Shown one piece after another: positions 41,279-49,653 of a DNA stretch of 64,000 nt (position 1 is its first letter; each line of letters starts with the position of its first letter). Below the pieces are notes generated by a model. The model was not told the DNA's origin, did no database searches, and saw only the letters and a program-made list of their open reading frames with translations. This DNA comes from HGM13010 sp934527315. GTDB taxonomy: Bacteria; Bacillota; Clostridia; Oscillospirales; Oscillospiraceae. The stretch is taken from NCBI GenBank assembly GCA_934527315.1, contig CAKTAK010000003.1, positions 1 through 64,000 on the forward strand, in the 5' to 3' direction. Both the position numbers and the translations under genes were made by a program.

Positions 41279-41601
41279 TTGGAAACGTATTCGCGCGCAT
41301 TGCGGAATTCGGACAGGACGTAATCGTGACCGATGAGAAGGGCAACGAGGTGGCTTGCCGGGGATTTTTGCAGCCGGAAAATACCATGGCAGAGGCATTC
41401 CCCGGAGATTTTCTGGCACCGGGCATCAGTAAACAGGCGCGGTATTTGCTGCTGTTGGCACCGGAGGCGGTGGCGGCTGGCAGAAAAGCGAGGAGCGTGC
41501 GCTGGGGCGAGCGAACCTTTGATGTTCTGGGATTGCATTCCGTGTATTGCGGGCGGTATCTGACCCATTGGGAGGGAACCGCCCGGGAAAGAGGCGTATG
41601 A
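41275..41601 (+). CDS. Head closure / neck protein
   Basis: A 108-residue beta-rich protein (VIVTDEKGNEVACRGFLQPE, FDVLGLHSVYCGRYLTHWEG) in the slot of PBSX XkdH-like head-closure proteins, between connector and tail-terminator genes. It overlaps both neighbours by 4 bases. Family assigned mainly by position. Confidence 0.6.
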   Translation: MIGNVFARIAEFGQDVIVTDEKGNEVACRGFLQPENTMAEAFPGDFLAPGISKQARYLLLLAPEAVAAGRKARSVRWGERTFDVLGLHSVYCGRYLTHWEGTARERGV

Positions 41602-42062
41602 TGGAAGAAATTCTGGAGCAAATTGTTGCGGCGCTGCAAGCGGAGGGCTTGCAGGCGGTGAAGAAATTCCCGCAAATCGGGTTGAACCGGGAGCAGAGCA
41701 TTGTGGCTGTTTCCGTGAAATCCGGAGATGTGCTGCTGCCGGGATTCGGACAATATTTGGGTCTGGACGAGGACGGTCGGGAACTTTACGGTTGGAAAAA
41801 TACCGTGACGGTACTGCTGGAGGTTTTCGTGCCGCAGGAAAGGGAAACCGGCGCAGTGCTGGAGCGGGTGGGCCGGGCCATGGAGCATCTGCCCACCGGG
41901 CTGCGGCCGAAAAAGGTGACCCGGGGCGCGGTCAGCGGCGACAAAAGCAGCGGAATGTTCCGCTGTCCCTGTACACTGGAATGTGTGGTCTATCGGATTG
42001 GACGAGAGGGCGAGGACGGTCCGGTATGGAATGATTTTGTGATGAGAGGAGAACTGAATTGA
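41598..42062 (+). CDS. Tail terminator-like protein
   Basis: A 154-residue protein starting at ATGATGG, which overlaps the preceding stop. A helix at residues 1-20 followed by alternating strands (NTVTVLLEVFVPQERETG) resembles tail-completion/terminator proteins that cap the tail tube below the neck. It is directly followed by the sheath gene (1-base overlap). Confidence 0.6.
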   Translation: MMEEILEQIVAALQAEGLQAVKKFPQIGLNREQSIVAVSVKSGDVLLPGFGQYLGLDEDGRELYGWKNTVTVLLEVFVPQERETGAVLERVGRAMEHLPTGLRPKKVTRGAVSGDKSSGMFRCPCTLECVVYRIGREGEDGPVWNDFVMRGELN

Positions 42063-43102
42063 TGAGCGTAAACGAACGGCCGGGGGTATATTCCTCTTAT
42101 GAAGTCAGCAGCGCGCTGTACGGCAACGGCGGCGGTCGGGCTGTGGGCGTGGCTGCCTGCGCGGCGGGCGGCACAAAGGGCGCAGTTCAGCAGGTGAGCA
42201 ACTACACCGCAGCAGCTGCGGCTTACGGTCCGGAGAGCAATCTGACCAAGCTGATTAAGATTCTGCTGCAAAACGGAGTATCGGCAGTATATGCCGTTCC
42301 GGTGGCGGTGAACGGTACCGCCGGAAAAACGGAGTATACTGCGGCTTTTACGGCGCTGATGGAGATTCCGGACATCGGCTATATGATCTGCGACAGCCGG
42401 GAGCAGGAGATTCACGGCGCAATGCTCAGCGCCATTTCCGGCGGCGATGAGAAAAGCAAATACCGCATCGGCATTGCAGAGGCAATCGGAGATGTGACGG
42501 CGCTGTGCAATCATGCGACGGCGCTGAACAGCGAACGCATGGTGCTGATGGCAGGCTGCGAAAAAGGGGCAACAGCAGGCAGTACGGCTGCGGCGGTGGC
42601 AGGCGTTTTGTCCGCACAGACGGACCCTGCGCTGCCTTTGGGCGGCGCGGAGCTGCTGGGTCTGGGGGCACCGGAACAGAAATTTTCCGACAATGATGTG
42701 AACATCTTGGTGCAGAGCGGTGTCAGCCCGGTGGAAAGCCTGGGCGAAACGGTGTGCGTGATTCGCGGTGTGACCACCCGGACAAAAACCGGAGGCGTCA
42801 ATGACCGCACATGGCGGGATTTGACCACGATTCTGATTGTGGACACGGTGTTGCCGGGAATTCGGGACAGTCTGCGGGCACGATTTGCCCGGGCGAAAAA
42901 CACGGCGCAGAGCCGCGGCGCCATCCGCACACAGGTAGTGATTGAGCTGGAGCGCTATCGCACGGCGGAAATCATTGACGGATACAGTCAGGTTGCGGTA
43001 CAGGCAGATGAGAGCGACCCGGCGGTATGCTGCGTGTCCTTTGCATTTCAGGTGGCCCACGGTTTGAACCGCATTGAACTGGTGGCGCACATCACCGTGT
43101 AA
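42062..43102 (+). CDS. Contractile tail sheath protein (XkdK type)
   Basis: A 346-residue sheath protein; the ATG at 42062 is used, with a TTG one codon earlier possible. The N-terminus begins with the sheath-like NERPGVYSSYEV. Later blocks such as GIAEAIGDVTALCNHA and ERYRTAEIIDGYSQVAVQAD fit XkdK-type sheaths. It marks the particle as contractile (myovirus-like). It is shorter than the large phage sheaths, as in PBSX-like elements. Confidence 0.85.
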   Translation: MSVNERPGVYSSYEVSSALYGNGGGRAVGVAACAAGGTKGAVQQVSNYTAAAAAYGPESNLTKLIKILLQNGVSAVYAVPVAVNGTAGKTEYTAAFTALMEIPDIGYMICDSREQEIHGAMLSAISGGDEKSKYRIGIAEAIGDVTALCNHATALNSERMVLMAGCEKGATAGSTAAAVAGVLSAQTDPALPLGGAELLGLGAPEQKFSDNDVNILVQSGVSPVESLGETVCVIRGVTTRTKTGGVNDRTWRDLTTILIVDTVLPGIRDSLRARFARAKNTAQSRGAIRTQVVIELERYRTAEIIDGYSQVAVQADESDPAVCCVSFAFQVAHGLNRIELVAHITV

Positions 43103-43118
43103 GCAGGAGGGAGGAAGT

Positions 43119-43514
43119 ATGAGCAAACAGAACATTCAGTTTCCCACCAGCGGAGACATTTATCTGGAGGCGGACGGCAAGAAAATTGCCGTGGTGCAGA
43201 GCTATAAAACCATTGCGACCCGCAGCGAAAAAACCATTGAGGCATTCGGCGAGCGGGAGCCGGTGGCAACCATTGTGGGACAGAGCAGCTATCAGTTGGT
43301 GCTGACCCGGCTGTATGCCACGGACGACGCCATTTCCGACGGCATCAGCTTTTACGATTTGACGGACTTTTCTCTGGTCATTGTCAAGCCGGACCGAAGA
43401 GTGGTGTATACCGGCTGCAACTGGAGCAAAATTGCCGAAACCGGTCAGCTGAGCGAAACCGTTGCGGAGGAAGTGACCGTTTTCGCGGCAAAACGCGTGG
43501 AGACGCAGGCATGA
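43119..43514 (+). CDS. Tail tube protein (XkdM type)
   Basis: A 131-residue tube protein; the ATG at 43119 follows GGAGGGAGG. The N-terminus (SGDIYLEADGKKIAVVQSY) and the C-terminal EVTVFAAKRVETQA match XkdM/DUF2001 tubes. It forms hexameric rings inside the sheath. It overlaps the next gene by 4 bases. Confidence 0.85.
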   Translation: MSKQNIQFPTSGDIYLEADGKKIAVVQSYKTIATRSEKTIEAFGEREPVATIVGQSSYQLVLTRLYATDDAISDGISFYDLTDFSLVIVKPDRRVVYTGCNWSKIAETGQLSETVAEEVTVFAAKRVETQA

Positions 43515-43750
43515 GTGCGGAAGAGCTGCTGGCTGCGCTGGAGGCTGATGAAATGGGGCGGCTGCGGTGGAAGCTTTGCCGCTTATTCGGGGTGGCGCCT
43601 TGGTCCGGCTTGGGCCGGTCGCTAACGGATACCATGTGTTTGCAGCTGGCGGGGCAGTGGGTACTGGACCAGCGGGAGCAGAATCGCGGCGAGGAGAATC
43701 CGGCCTTTGACTGGGAGAAATTCCGGAAACGGAAGGGAGAGGCAACATGA
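43511..43750 (+). CDS. Small tail gene in the assembly-chaperone slot
   Basis: A 79-residue helical protein (MSAEELLAALEADEMGRL onward) in the place of the tail assembly chaperone XkdN, but shorter. It overlaps both neighbours by 4 bases. I saw no slippery heptamer near its end, so the usual programmed frameshift seems absent. Function is positional inference. Confidence 0.5.
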   Translation: MSAEELLAALEADEMGRLRWKLCRLFGVAPWSGLGRSLTDTMCLQLAGQWVLDQREQNRGEENPAFDWEKFRKRKGEAT

Positions 43751-44232
43751 AACAGACCACAGAGCTTTTGACAGAATGGACGGCGGAGCAGGTACATTCG
43801 GCGGCTCGGTCCTTCCTTGCGGAATTGATGAGCGGAACCAAAACAGACAAAACCGGGGAATTGATTTCCCCGGCTGCGTCGGAATCTCCGGCAGAAAAAC
43901 GGAGGAACACGGTGCTGTCGGAAGGTCAGGAGACCTCTACGGCAAAGCAGCTGCTGACGCTGATGGAGAGAGAAACCGGGAAAGCGCAAGCGGAGCGAAC
44001 GGTTGAAGAACTTGATGCCGGTTCCCCGGTGGAGTTTCCGGAGGAAACGGAAGAGACACCGAGAAAGGAAATAAGGGAGCCGATGGCGGAACGGCTGCAG
44101 CAGGTTTCGCAATCCCGGCGGCTGCAATTGCAGGGCGGCGGTGAATCGGGGACATATCCGCAGATGCGGCAGATTTCCGATTGGTTTCAACGGGACAGCC
44201 GACGGTATGACGCGGAATTTCGCAGATATTGA
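43747..44232 (+). CDS. 161-residue protein in the tape-measure slot
   Basis: This is the only gene between the chaperone slot and the LysM gene, where PBSX-type elements carry a tape-measure gene of over 1000 codons. The product is hydrophilic, rich in Glu, Thr and Arg, with predicted helices at both ends (TELLTEWTAEQVHSAARSFL and a C-terminal helix) and a disordered proline/glutamate-rich middle. It has no hydrophobic segment and no peptidase domain. It may be a miniature tape measure, giving a very short tail, or a second chaperone with the tape measure lost. Confidence 0.45.
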   Translation: MKQTTELLTEWTAEQVHSAARSFLAELMSGTKTDKTGELISPAASESPAEKRRNTVLSEGQETSTAKQLLTLMERETGKAQAERTVEELDAGSPVEFPEETEETPRKEIREPMAERLQQVSQSRRLQLQGGGESGTYPQMRQISDWFQRDSRRYDAEFRRY

Positions 44233-44250
44233 AAAAGGAGGTAGCGCGGC

Positions 44251-44841
44251 ATGAATTTATCGCCGATGCGATTTAAAAATTACGTCTGGCCACACAATCC
44301 GAAGGTGTATGAAATTGGATTTCATCGGAATGTGGCGGTACATCATGTGCCGTTCGGTCGGGACGTTTTGGAGAGTATGGGCATGGAACGGCGCATTCTC
44401 CGGGGAGAGGGCGAGTTTTCCGGACCGGGGGCGTATCAGGAGTTTCAGCGGCTTGCAACGGTGTTTTATGAGGAAACGCCGGGAATTTTGGTTCATCCGG
44501 TCTGGCAGACCGCGAAAGCATGGTTTGTGGAGCTGCGGGTGAAACAGGAGCCGCGGGAGGATTATGTGGCATACAGCTTTGAATTCTGGGATTGCTACGA
44601 CGGATACCGAACCGGCATAGCCGCGGCAGCGGCACGACCTACCGGCTCCGGCAATGGGGCAGCGGCGGGCAACAAACCTTCCGGCAGCAGCGCACAGCAG
44701 TATTACACCGTGGTGAAAGGGGATACGCTGTATGCCATTGCAAACCGGGCGGGAATGAGTCTGTCTGCGCTGACGGCGCTGAATCCACAGATTCGGAATA
44801 TCAATTTGATTCACCCGGGAGACCGTGTGCGAATCGCATGA
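44251..44841 (+). CDS. LysM baseplate/tail hub protein (XkdP type)
   Basis: A 196-residue protein. The N-terminal part (1-120) resembles XkdP/gp53-like hub proteins. A Gly/Ser/Ala linker follows, then a C-terminal LysM repeat (about residues 150-195, YYTVVKGDTLYAIANRAG, ending GDRVRIA). The LysM may hold peptidoglycan or pack in the hub, as in PBSX. AAAGGAGG precedes the start. Confidence 0.82.
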   Translation: MNLSPMRFKNYVWPHNPKVYEIGFHRNVAVHHVPFGRDVLESMGMERRILRGEGEFSGPGAYQEFQRLATVFYEETPGILVHPVWQTAKAWFVELRVKQEPREDYVAYSFEFWDCYDGYRTGIAAAAARPTGSGNGAAAGNKPSGSSAQQYYTVVKGDTLYAIANRAGMSLSALTALNPQIRNINLIHPGDRVRIA

Positions 44842-44851
44842 AGGAGGCAGA

Positions 44852-45802
44852 ATGACAGGAACCATTTATGATGAAAAGGGCAGAGAATACGGGCTGCCGG
44901 TGCTTTTGGAATGGGAGATCACCCACGGATTGGGCGGCAGCTGCGACAGTTTTACGGTGACGGTGCCGTATCAGCCGGAAATGCTGCCGATTTTGAAAAC
45001 GGCATGCCGCTTTCGGGCGGTACACAACGGAGAGACTGTATTTTATGGTGTGATGGACGGATATACCGTGGATTGCGGTACCGGCGGCAGTACGGTGTCT
45101 CTGGAGGGGCGGTCGCTGGGTGCGCTGCTGATGGACAACGAGGCGGAGAGCGGGGAGTATTTCAATCTGGGCTTGGAAGAGGTGCTGCGCCGTCATGTGA
45201 CGGATTGGGGAATTCGGGAGATTCAGCGGGCAAGTGTGCCGAATATGAGCCATTTTACGGTATCTTCCGGGCAGAGTCAGTGGAGTGTGCTCCGGGAATA
45301 TCTGGAGTTTGCGGGAAATCTGGCACCCCGGTTTGACCGAAAGGGAACTCTGCTGCTGGACGGCAGGCAGGGCGGCGAAAAGCGCGTGATTGACAAAAGT
45401 ACACCGGTGAATAAATTGCAGTTTCGGGAGGACCGATATGGTGTGATTTCAGAGGTTCTGGTGAAAAAGACCCGGTCTGCCGTAACGGGAACCGTGAAAA
45501 ATCAGGAGCTGATGCAGCGGGGCGGCAGCGCCCGGCGGGTGATTCAGGTTCCGCGATACACGGATTATGACGCCATGCGGTACACCGGGGAGTATCAGAT
45601 TCGGAAATCCAGAGAAAACAGCGCGGTGTGTACGTTGACAGTGCCTATGCTGTTTCCGGCATTTGCCGGGGATACCGTAGAGCTGCGGTACAGCGGCATC
45701 GGACTGACCGGCGTTTATCGGGTGTGTGAATCCCGCTGCTGGGCAAAGGCATCCCGCTACGGAACGGATTTGACCTTGGCGGTTTGGGAGGCATGGAACT
45801 GA
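44852..45802 (+). CDS. Baseplate hub protein (XkdQ/gpD type)
   Basis: A 316-residue protein; the ATG at 44852 after AAGGAGG is preferred over an upstream in-frame ATG that overlaps the LysM gene. The region around FTVSSGQSQWSVLREYLEFA and the later beta-rich domain fit the gp27/gpD-like hub of contractile tails. It would connect tube and spike. It overlaps the spike gene by 1 base. Confidence 0.75.
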   Translation: MTGTIYDEKGREYGLPVLLEWEITHGLGGSCDSFTVTVPYQPEMLPILKTACRFRAVHNGETVFYGVMDGYTVDCGTGGSTVSLEGRSLGALLMDNEAESGEYFNLGLEEVLRRHVTDWGIREIQRASVPNMSHFTVSSGQSQWSVLREYLEFAGNLAPRFDRKGTLLLDGRQGGEKRVIDKSTPVNKLQFREDRYGVISEVLVKKTRSAVTGTVKNQELMQRGGSARRVIQVPRYTDYDAMRYTGEYQIRKSRENSAVCTLTVPMLFPAFAGDTVELRYSGIGLTGVYRVCESRCWAKASRYGTDLTLAVWEAWN

Positions 45803-46209
45803 TGTGGCTTTCGGAACGAGAATCAAGAAGAAACGGCGGAAAGCATTCTGCCGCGATTGCAAACGTGACCATTCCCGGGCAGAAACCGGCTGCATGGTCC
45901 GGCAGTGAGCTGCGGGGATTGACGGTGCTGGCACCCGGGGGATATGTATGGATTCCCGGGCAGAGCGATGAGGTTTTGACGCTGCCCTGCGGCACCGGAG
46001 AGCATGTGATTGCCGGCGCGCGGGAAATGCAGGCGCCGGCAGGTATGCAGCCGGGGGAAATTTATCTCCATGCGGCCAGCGGTGCGTCGATTCGGCTGAA
46101 GAATGACGGTACGATGGAGTTGAGTGGAAAACTCACGGTAAAGGGCAGCCTGAATGTTGCGGGCGCGTTGACGGTCAACGGTATGAATGTGGCGCTGAGT
46201 ATGAATTGA
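45802..46209 (+). CDS. Spike-like baseplate protein (gpV/gp5 type)
   Basis: A 135-residue protein with an OB-like first half (IANVTIPGQKPAAW, GYVWIPGQSDEVLTLPCG). The C-terminal part, rich in short beta repeats (ASIRLKNDGTMELSGKLTVKG, then SLNVAGALTVNG), resembles the triple-stranded beta-helix of membrane-piercing spikes. It is short, which fits a minimal spike without a lysozyme domain. Confidence 0.7.
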   Translation: MWLSERESRRNGGKHSAAIANVTIPGQKPAAWSGSELRGLTVLAPGGYVWIPGQSDEVLTLPCGTGEHVIAGAREMQAPAGMQPGEIYLHAASGASIRLKNDGTMELSGKLTVKGSLNVAGALTVNGMNVALSMN

Positions 46210-46219
46210 GGGAACGCGA

Positions 46220-46567
46220 ATGGAATTGAAATTGGAAAACGGGGTCTATCTTTGCCGGGGAAAGACGCCGGAGACCGTTTCCGGGGCGGAAGAAATTGCA
46301 CAGCGGGTGGTAATGCGCTTGACAGCCCACCGGGGCGGGTTTGCGCCGCTGCCGGAATACGGCAGCCGGCTGTATTTGCTGTCGCGTTTGGCCCGACCCG
46401 GTACGTATCAGACAACGGCAATGCAGCTGATTGCAGAGGCATTGGAGGGAGAGACGGCGGTTTCCGTGACGGACGTGCAGGTAACGGAACTGAGAGAGAA
46501 CGATTTGCGAGTCGATATAACATTTACCGTAGATGGTCAGTTGTTTCAGACGGGCATTACGGTGTAA
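46220..46567 (+). CDS. Baseplate wedge protein, gp25-like (XkdS/W)
   Basis: A 115-residue protein with the gp25-like pattern: EIAQRVVMRLTAHRG, then GFAPLPEYGSRLYLLSR and the C-terminal NDLRVDITFTVDG. gp25-like proteins start sheath assembly at the baseplate and are a hallmark of contractile systems. It precedes baseplate J by 12 bases. Confidence 0.85.
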   Translation: MELKLENGVYLCRGKTPETVSGAEEIAQRVVMRLTAHRGGFAPLPEYGSRLYLLSRLARPGTYQTTAMQLIAEALEGETAVSVTDVQVTELRENDLRVDITFTVDGQLFQTGITV

Positions 46568-46579
46568 GGGGGAAAGAAA

Positions 46580-47638
46580 TTGCAGACAATGGAGCGCATC
46601 TATGAAACGATGCGGCAGACGATGGAAGAGCTGTCCGGTATGCTGCCGGAAGAGGGCGGCGATTTGGCGCTGCGGCTGCGCGCCGTGGCGGCAGAACTGT
46701 ATTCTCTGTGGCAGCAGGCGGATTTTGTGCTGCGGCAGTGCTTCCCACAGACGGCGGAGGGAGAATATTTGGATTCCCACGGTCAGATTCGCGGCATTAC
46801 CCGGCAGGGCGGTGCACATGCTGTGGGTAATCTGAAATTTTCGGTATCTACGGCGGCGGAGCGGGTGCTGACGATTCCCGTGGGTACGGTTTGCACCGAC
46901 GCGGCGGGAAACCGATTCGAAACCACCGCGGCAGGCAGCATTGCCGTGGGGCAGACATCCTGTACGGTGGCGGCACGGGCAGTGGAATCCGGCAGAAACG
47001 GAAATGCCGGGGAGGAAACGGTGACGTATATGGTTTCCGCTCCGGTGGGCGTGGAATTCTGCACGAATCCGGAGGCATTTCAGGACGGCACCGCCGGAGA
47101 AGAGGACGAAAGCTTGCGGCGGCGCATTCTCAGCAGCTATCAGAAGTTGCCAAACGGCGCGAATGTGGCATATTATGAGACGCAAGCTATGGACGTGGAC
47201 GGTGTGGCGGCGGTTCAGGTGCTGCCCCGGAACCGGGGTGTGGGCACGGTAGATGTGGTGATTGCCTCCGCCGGGGGAATGCCGGCGCACACACTGCTGA
47301 ATACGGTGCAGACCAAGCTGAATCGGCTGCGGGAAATCTGCGTGGACTTGAAAGTGCTGTCGCCTACGGCGAAAAGCGTGAATGTCACGGCGGCGGTGAC
47401 GGTGAATCCCAACTATGACGAGGCAGCCGTATTGCAGGCGGTGAAGGACACCATCAGTCAGTGGTTCAACGGCCGATTGCTGGGGCAGGCGGTATATCGG
47501 GCAAAACTGGGCAGCTTGATTTACAGCGTGGAGGGCGTGGAAAACTACACGCTCAGTCAGCCGGCAGCGGATTTGGCGGCAAACCGCAGTGTATTGCCGG
47601 TGTTGGGGGCACTGGTAATAGAAAAGGCGGGCGCATAA
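46580..47638 (+). CDS. Baseplate J-like wedge protein (XkdT)
   Basis: A 352-residue baseplate J protein with a TTG start at 46580. Typical blocks are RAVAAELYSLWQQADFVLRQ, YLDSHGQIRGITRQ, the beta-rich middle (FSVSTAAERVLTIPVGTVC) and NGANVAYYETQAMDVDGVAA. It forms the wedge with gp25 and the gpI-like protein. The next gene follows immediately. Confidence 0.88.
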   Translation: MQTMERIYETMRQTMEELSGMLPEEGGDLALRLRAVAAELYSLWQQADFVLRQCFPQTAEGEYLDSHGQIRGITRQGGAHAVGNLKFSVSTAAERVLTIPVGTVCTDAAGNRFETTAAGSIAVGQTSCTVAARAVESGRNGNAGEETVTYMVSAPVGVEFCTNPEAFQDGTAGEEDESLRRRILSSYQKLPNGANVAYYETQAMDVDGVAAVQVLPRNRGVGTVDVVIASAGGMPAHTLLNTVQTKLNRLREICVDLKVLSPTAKSVNVTAAVTVNPNYDEAAVLQAVKDTISQWFNGRLLGQAVYRAKLGSLIYSVEGVENYTLSQPAADLAANRSVLPVLGALVIEKAGA

Positions 47639-48211
47639 ATGGGCTACGGAGCGTATTTGAAATCCTTGCTGGCGCCGTTGGACTTGTATGACCTGGAAAA
47701 GGGCATCGGTGCAGCGGAATTGGAAAGCATCGGCGGCGCACTGGACGGGGTTTATGAAACTCTGACGGAATTGGAGCGGGAGGCTCTGCCGGCTACGGCG
47801 GAAAGCTGGGGATTGGGGCGATATGAAGAAATCCTGCCCTATCACCCCGCGGCGTCCACACCGGAAAAACGCCGGCAGGCGGTGATGGCGCTGCTGCGCA
47901 TTGACGGCAGCAGCTTTACCTTGCAGGCGATGCAGGATACCGTGGCGGGCTGCGGCATTGCGGCAGCCGTGGAAGAGGGAATTGAGCCACAAACCGTGGT
48001 GATTTCCTTCCCGGGCGTGCGGGGCACACCCCAGCGCTTTGAGGCGCTACAGGAACGCATTGAGGCCATTTTGCCCTGTCATCTGGCTGTGACCTACCAT
48101 CTGATTTATCTCACGTGGCAGGAACTGGAGACATTCGGATTGACTTGGGAGATTTTGGAGCAGGCAAATATGACTTGGGAGGAATTGGAACGATACGGTG
48201 GGGAGGTGTAA
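47639..48211 (+). CDS. Tail protein I-like wedge protein (XkdU)
   Basis: A 190-residue gpI/DUF2313 protein. The motif WGLGRYEEILPYHP and the helical core (QAVMALLRIDGSSFTLQAMQ) are typical. The C-terminus carries three TWxxLE-type repeats (TWQELETFG, TWEILEQA, TWEELERYG), a pattern known from this family. It normally anchors tail fibres, but no fibre gene follows. Confidence 0.85.
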   Translation: MGYGAYLKSLLAPLDLYDLEKGIGAAELESIGGALDGVYETLTELEREALPATAESWGLGRYEEILPYHPAASTPEKRRQAVMALLRIDGSSFTLQAMQDTVAGCGIAAAVEEGIEPQTVVISFPGVRGTPQRFEALQERIEAILPCHLAVTYHLIYLTWQELETFGLTWEILEQANMTWEELERYGGEV

Positions 48212-48213
48212 GC

Positions 48214-48468
48214 TTGGACGAGTGGACGGTGGTGACAGCGCTGGTTGTGCTGTTGGGATTGTTTATGACCGTTGCAAAGCCGATTGTCGGACTCAATTCC
48301 ACCATCGCACGGTTGAGCGAAAATGTGGAGCGGCTGGAAGGCAAGCTCACGGAATTAAGCGACCGAAATTCCGACGGACACCGACGGCTCTGGGAGGAAA
48401 GCTCCCGGCAGAATCAACGCATCGAGGACCACGAAACCCGACTGACGGTACTGGAGCAGAAACAATAA
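48214..48468 (+). CDS. Small membrane protein with coiled coil, holin/XhlA-like
   Basis: The TTG at 48214 follows GGGGAGG. The 84-residue product has one membrane helix (about residues 5-25) and then a long coiled coil (ARLSENVERLEGKLTELSDR to the end). Phage XhlA-type haemolysin/holin proteins have the same two parts in the opposite order. It is the last gene of the block, where lysis genes usually lie, but no amidase follows. Role uncertain. Confidence 0.55.
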   Translation: MDEWTVVTALVVLLGLFMTVAKPIVGLNSTIARLSENVERLEGKLTELSDRNSDGHRRLWEESSRQNQRIEDHETRLTVLEQKQ

Positions 48469-48508
48469 AAAAATACGCTTCGCAAGAAAAACTGCGAAGC
48501 GTATTTTT
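48468..48508. terminator. Bidirectional terminator after the phage-like block
   Basis: AAATACGCTTCGCA pairs with TGCGAAGCGTATTT, with A and T runs on both sides. It ends the phage block (+) and the AI-2E permease gene (-). Confidence 0.92.
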
Positions 48509-48519
48509 GTGTGATGAAA

Positions 48520-49647
48520 TCAAGCGATTTTAATGTGTTTTTGTTTGAGCTTTTTTCTGGTATCTTCCGTGACCAACGTATACAAAACGGCCACCAGAGG
48601 AATGAAGAACAGCATACCCAGCAAACCGAACAGCTTGCCGCCCAACAGCACGGCAATCAAGGTCCACATGGAGGGCAGACCCACGCTGTTGCCTACCACT
48701 TTGGGATAAATGAAATGGCCCTCGACAAACTGGACGCATTCAAACACCACAAAGCACATCAATGCCTTGAAGGGGTCTACCATCAGCACCAACAGCACAC
48801 CAATCAAGCAGGAGAGGAATGCGCCTACGTACGGCACAAAGGACATCAGCGAGGTGGTGACGGCAATCACACCGGCATAGGGAATTCCGAACAGGCTCAA
48901 GGCAATGGCCAACAGCGCGCCCAGAATCACGGCCTCGATGCACTGTCCGGACAGAAACTTGGAATAGGTCCGGGTGGTCAATGCAGCCACATAGCACAGC
49001 TTGTCGGCCCGGTCTTTCCGGAGGTTGGCATAGGCAATGGACTTGGCTTGATGGGACAAGGTCTGCTTGTTCAGAATGATATAGATGGAGATAATCAGCG
49101 CCATCAGAAAAGTCACAATGGAGCCGATGGTGGAAGAGGCGGCGCCTACAATCACACTCAAAACGTTTCCGGCATTGTTGGTAAACTGGCTCAGAATGGT
49201 GTTGAAATCCAGTTTTTCCAGATACTGCTCTGCGGTGGTGGTGTCGAAATTCAGAGATTCCAGATAAGCCAGCAGCTCCGGGATTTTTTCGCGAATGGTG
49301 TCAACAATGCTCTTCACGGACTGAACCAACTGGGGAATGGCCAACGTGCTGACCAATGTGCCCAGCAGTACCAGAATCAAAACAGTCATCAGCAGACTGA
49401 TCATTCCGATGGCGGATTCCGGCATCGGTTTTTTCTTGCCGCGAGACAGCTTGCGGAGACGATTGCCGATGGCGGTCATGGGTACATTTGCCACAAAGGC
49501 AATGATGCAGGCAATGACAATGGGGCTCAGCTCCTGCCACAGCCGGCCCAACAAGCCCAGCGCGGAGGAAACATTCAGCACTACCACCAACAGCGCCGCG
49601 GTAAAGGTAATCAAAAGCATATAGCTTTTCATGCGGGATTTTTCCAT
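48520..49647 (-). CDS. AI-2E family transporter
   Basis: A 375-residue membrane protein of the AI-2E (TqsA/YdbI) exporter superfamily. It has paired N-terminal helices, a cytoplasmic helical region around 90-150 and the C-terminal helix group with FVPYVGAFLSCLIGVLLVLM and EGHFIYPKVVGNSVGL, typical of the family. Members export signalling molecules, Na+ or other solutes; the substrate cannot be told. It follows a small membrane protein by 6 bases, probably in one transcript. Confidence 0.9.
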   Translation of the reverse strand: MEKSRMKSYMLLITFTAALLVVVLNVSSALGLLGRLWQELSPIVIACIIAFVANVPMTAIGNRLRKLSRGKKKPMPESAIGMISLLMTVLILVLLGTLVSTLAIPQLVQSVKSIVDTIREKIPELLAYLESLNFDTTTAEQYLEKLDFNTILSQFTNNAGNVLSVIVGAASSTIGSIVTFLMALIISIYIILNKQTLSHQAKSIAYANLRKDRADKLCYVAALTTRTYSKFLSGQCIEAVILGALLAIALSLFGIPYAGVIAVTTSLMSFVPYVGAFLSCLIGVLLVLMVDPFKALMCFVVFECVQFVEGHFIYPKVVGNSVGLPSMWTLIAVLLGGKLFGLLGMLFFIPLVAVLYTLVTEDTRKKLKQKHIKIA

Positions 49648-49653
49648 GAAAAC

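Larger units (their letters stand above)
35863..48468 (+). mobile_element. Compact PBSX-like phage remnant or domesticated particle cluster
   Basis: Twenty co-directional genes with 1-17 base gaps or short overlaps follow PBSX order: terminase, portal, protease, decoration, capsid, connectors, sheath, tube, chaperone, small gene, LysM protein, baseplate genes, holin-like. Missing are integrase, repressor, replication genes, lysin, tail fibres and a tape measure of normal size. The large terminase keeps all motifs I could check, and no frame is broken. It is flanked by host operons with terminators and no visible att repeats. Composition looks like the host, suggesting long residence. The call as domesticated is inference. 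Confidence 0.75.

Noticed and set aside
43511..44232. Programmed frameshift joining the 79- and 161-residue tail genes into a chaperone fusion
   Set aside because: No slippery heptamer was seen near the overlap, and the ATGA overlap looks like ordinary coupling.
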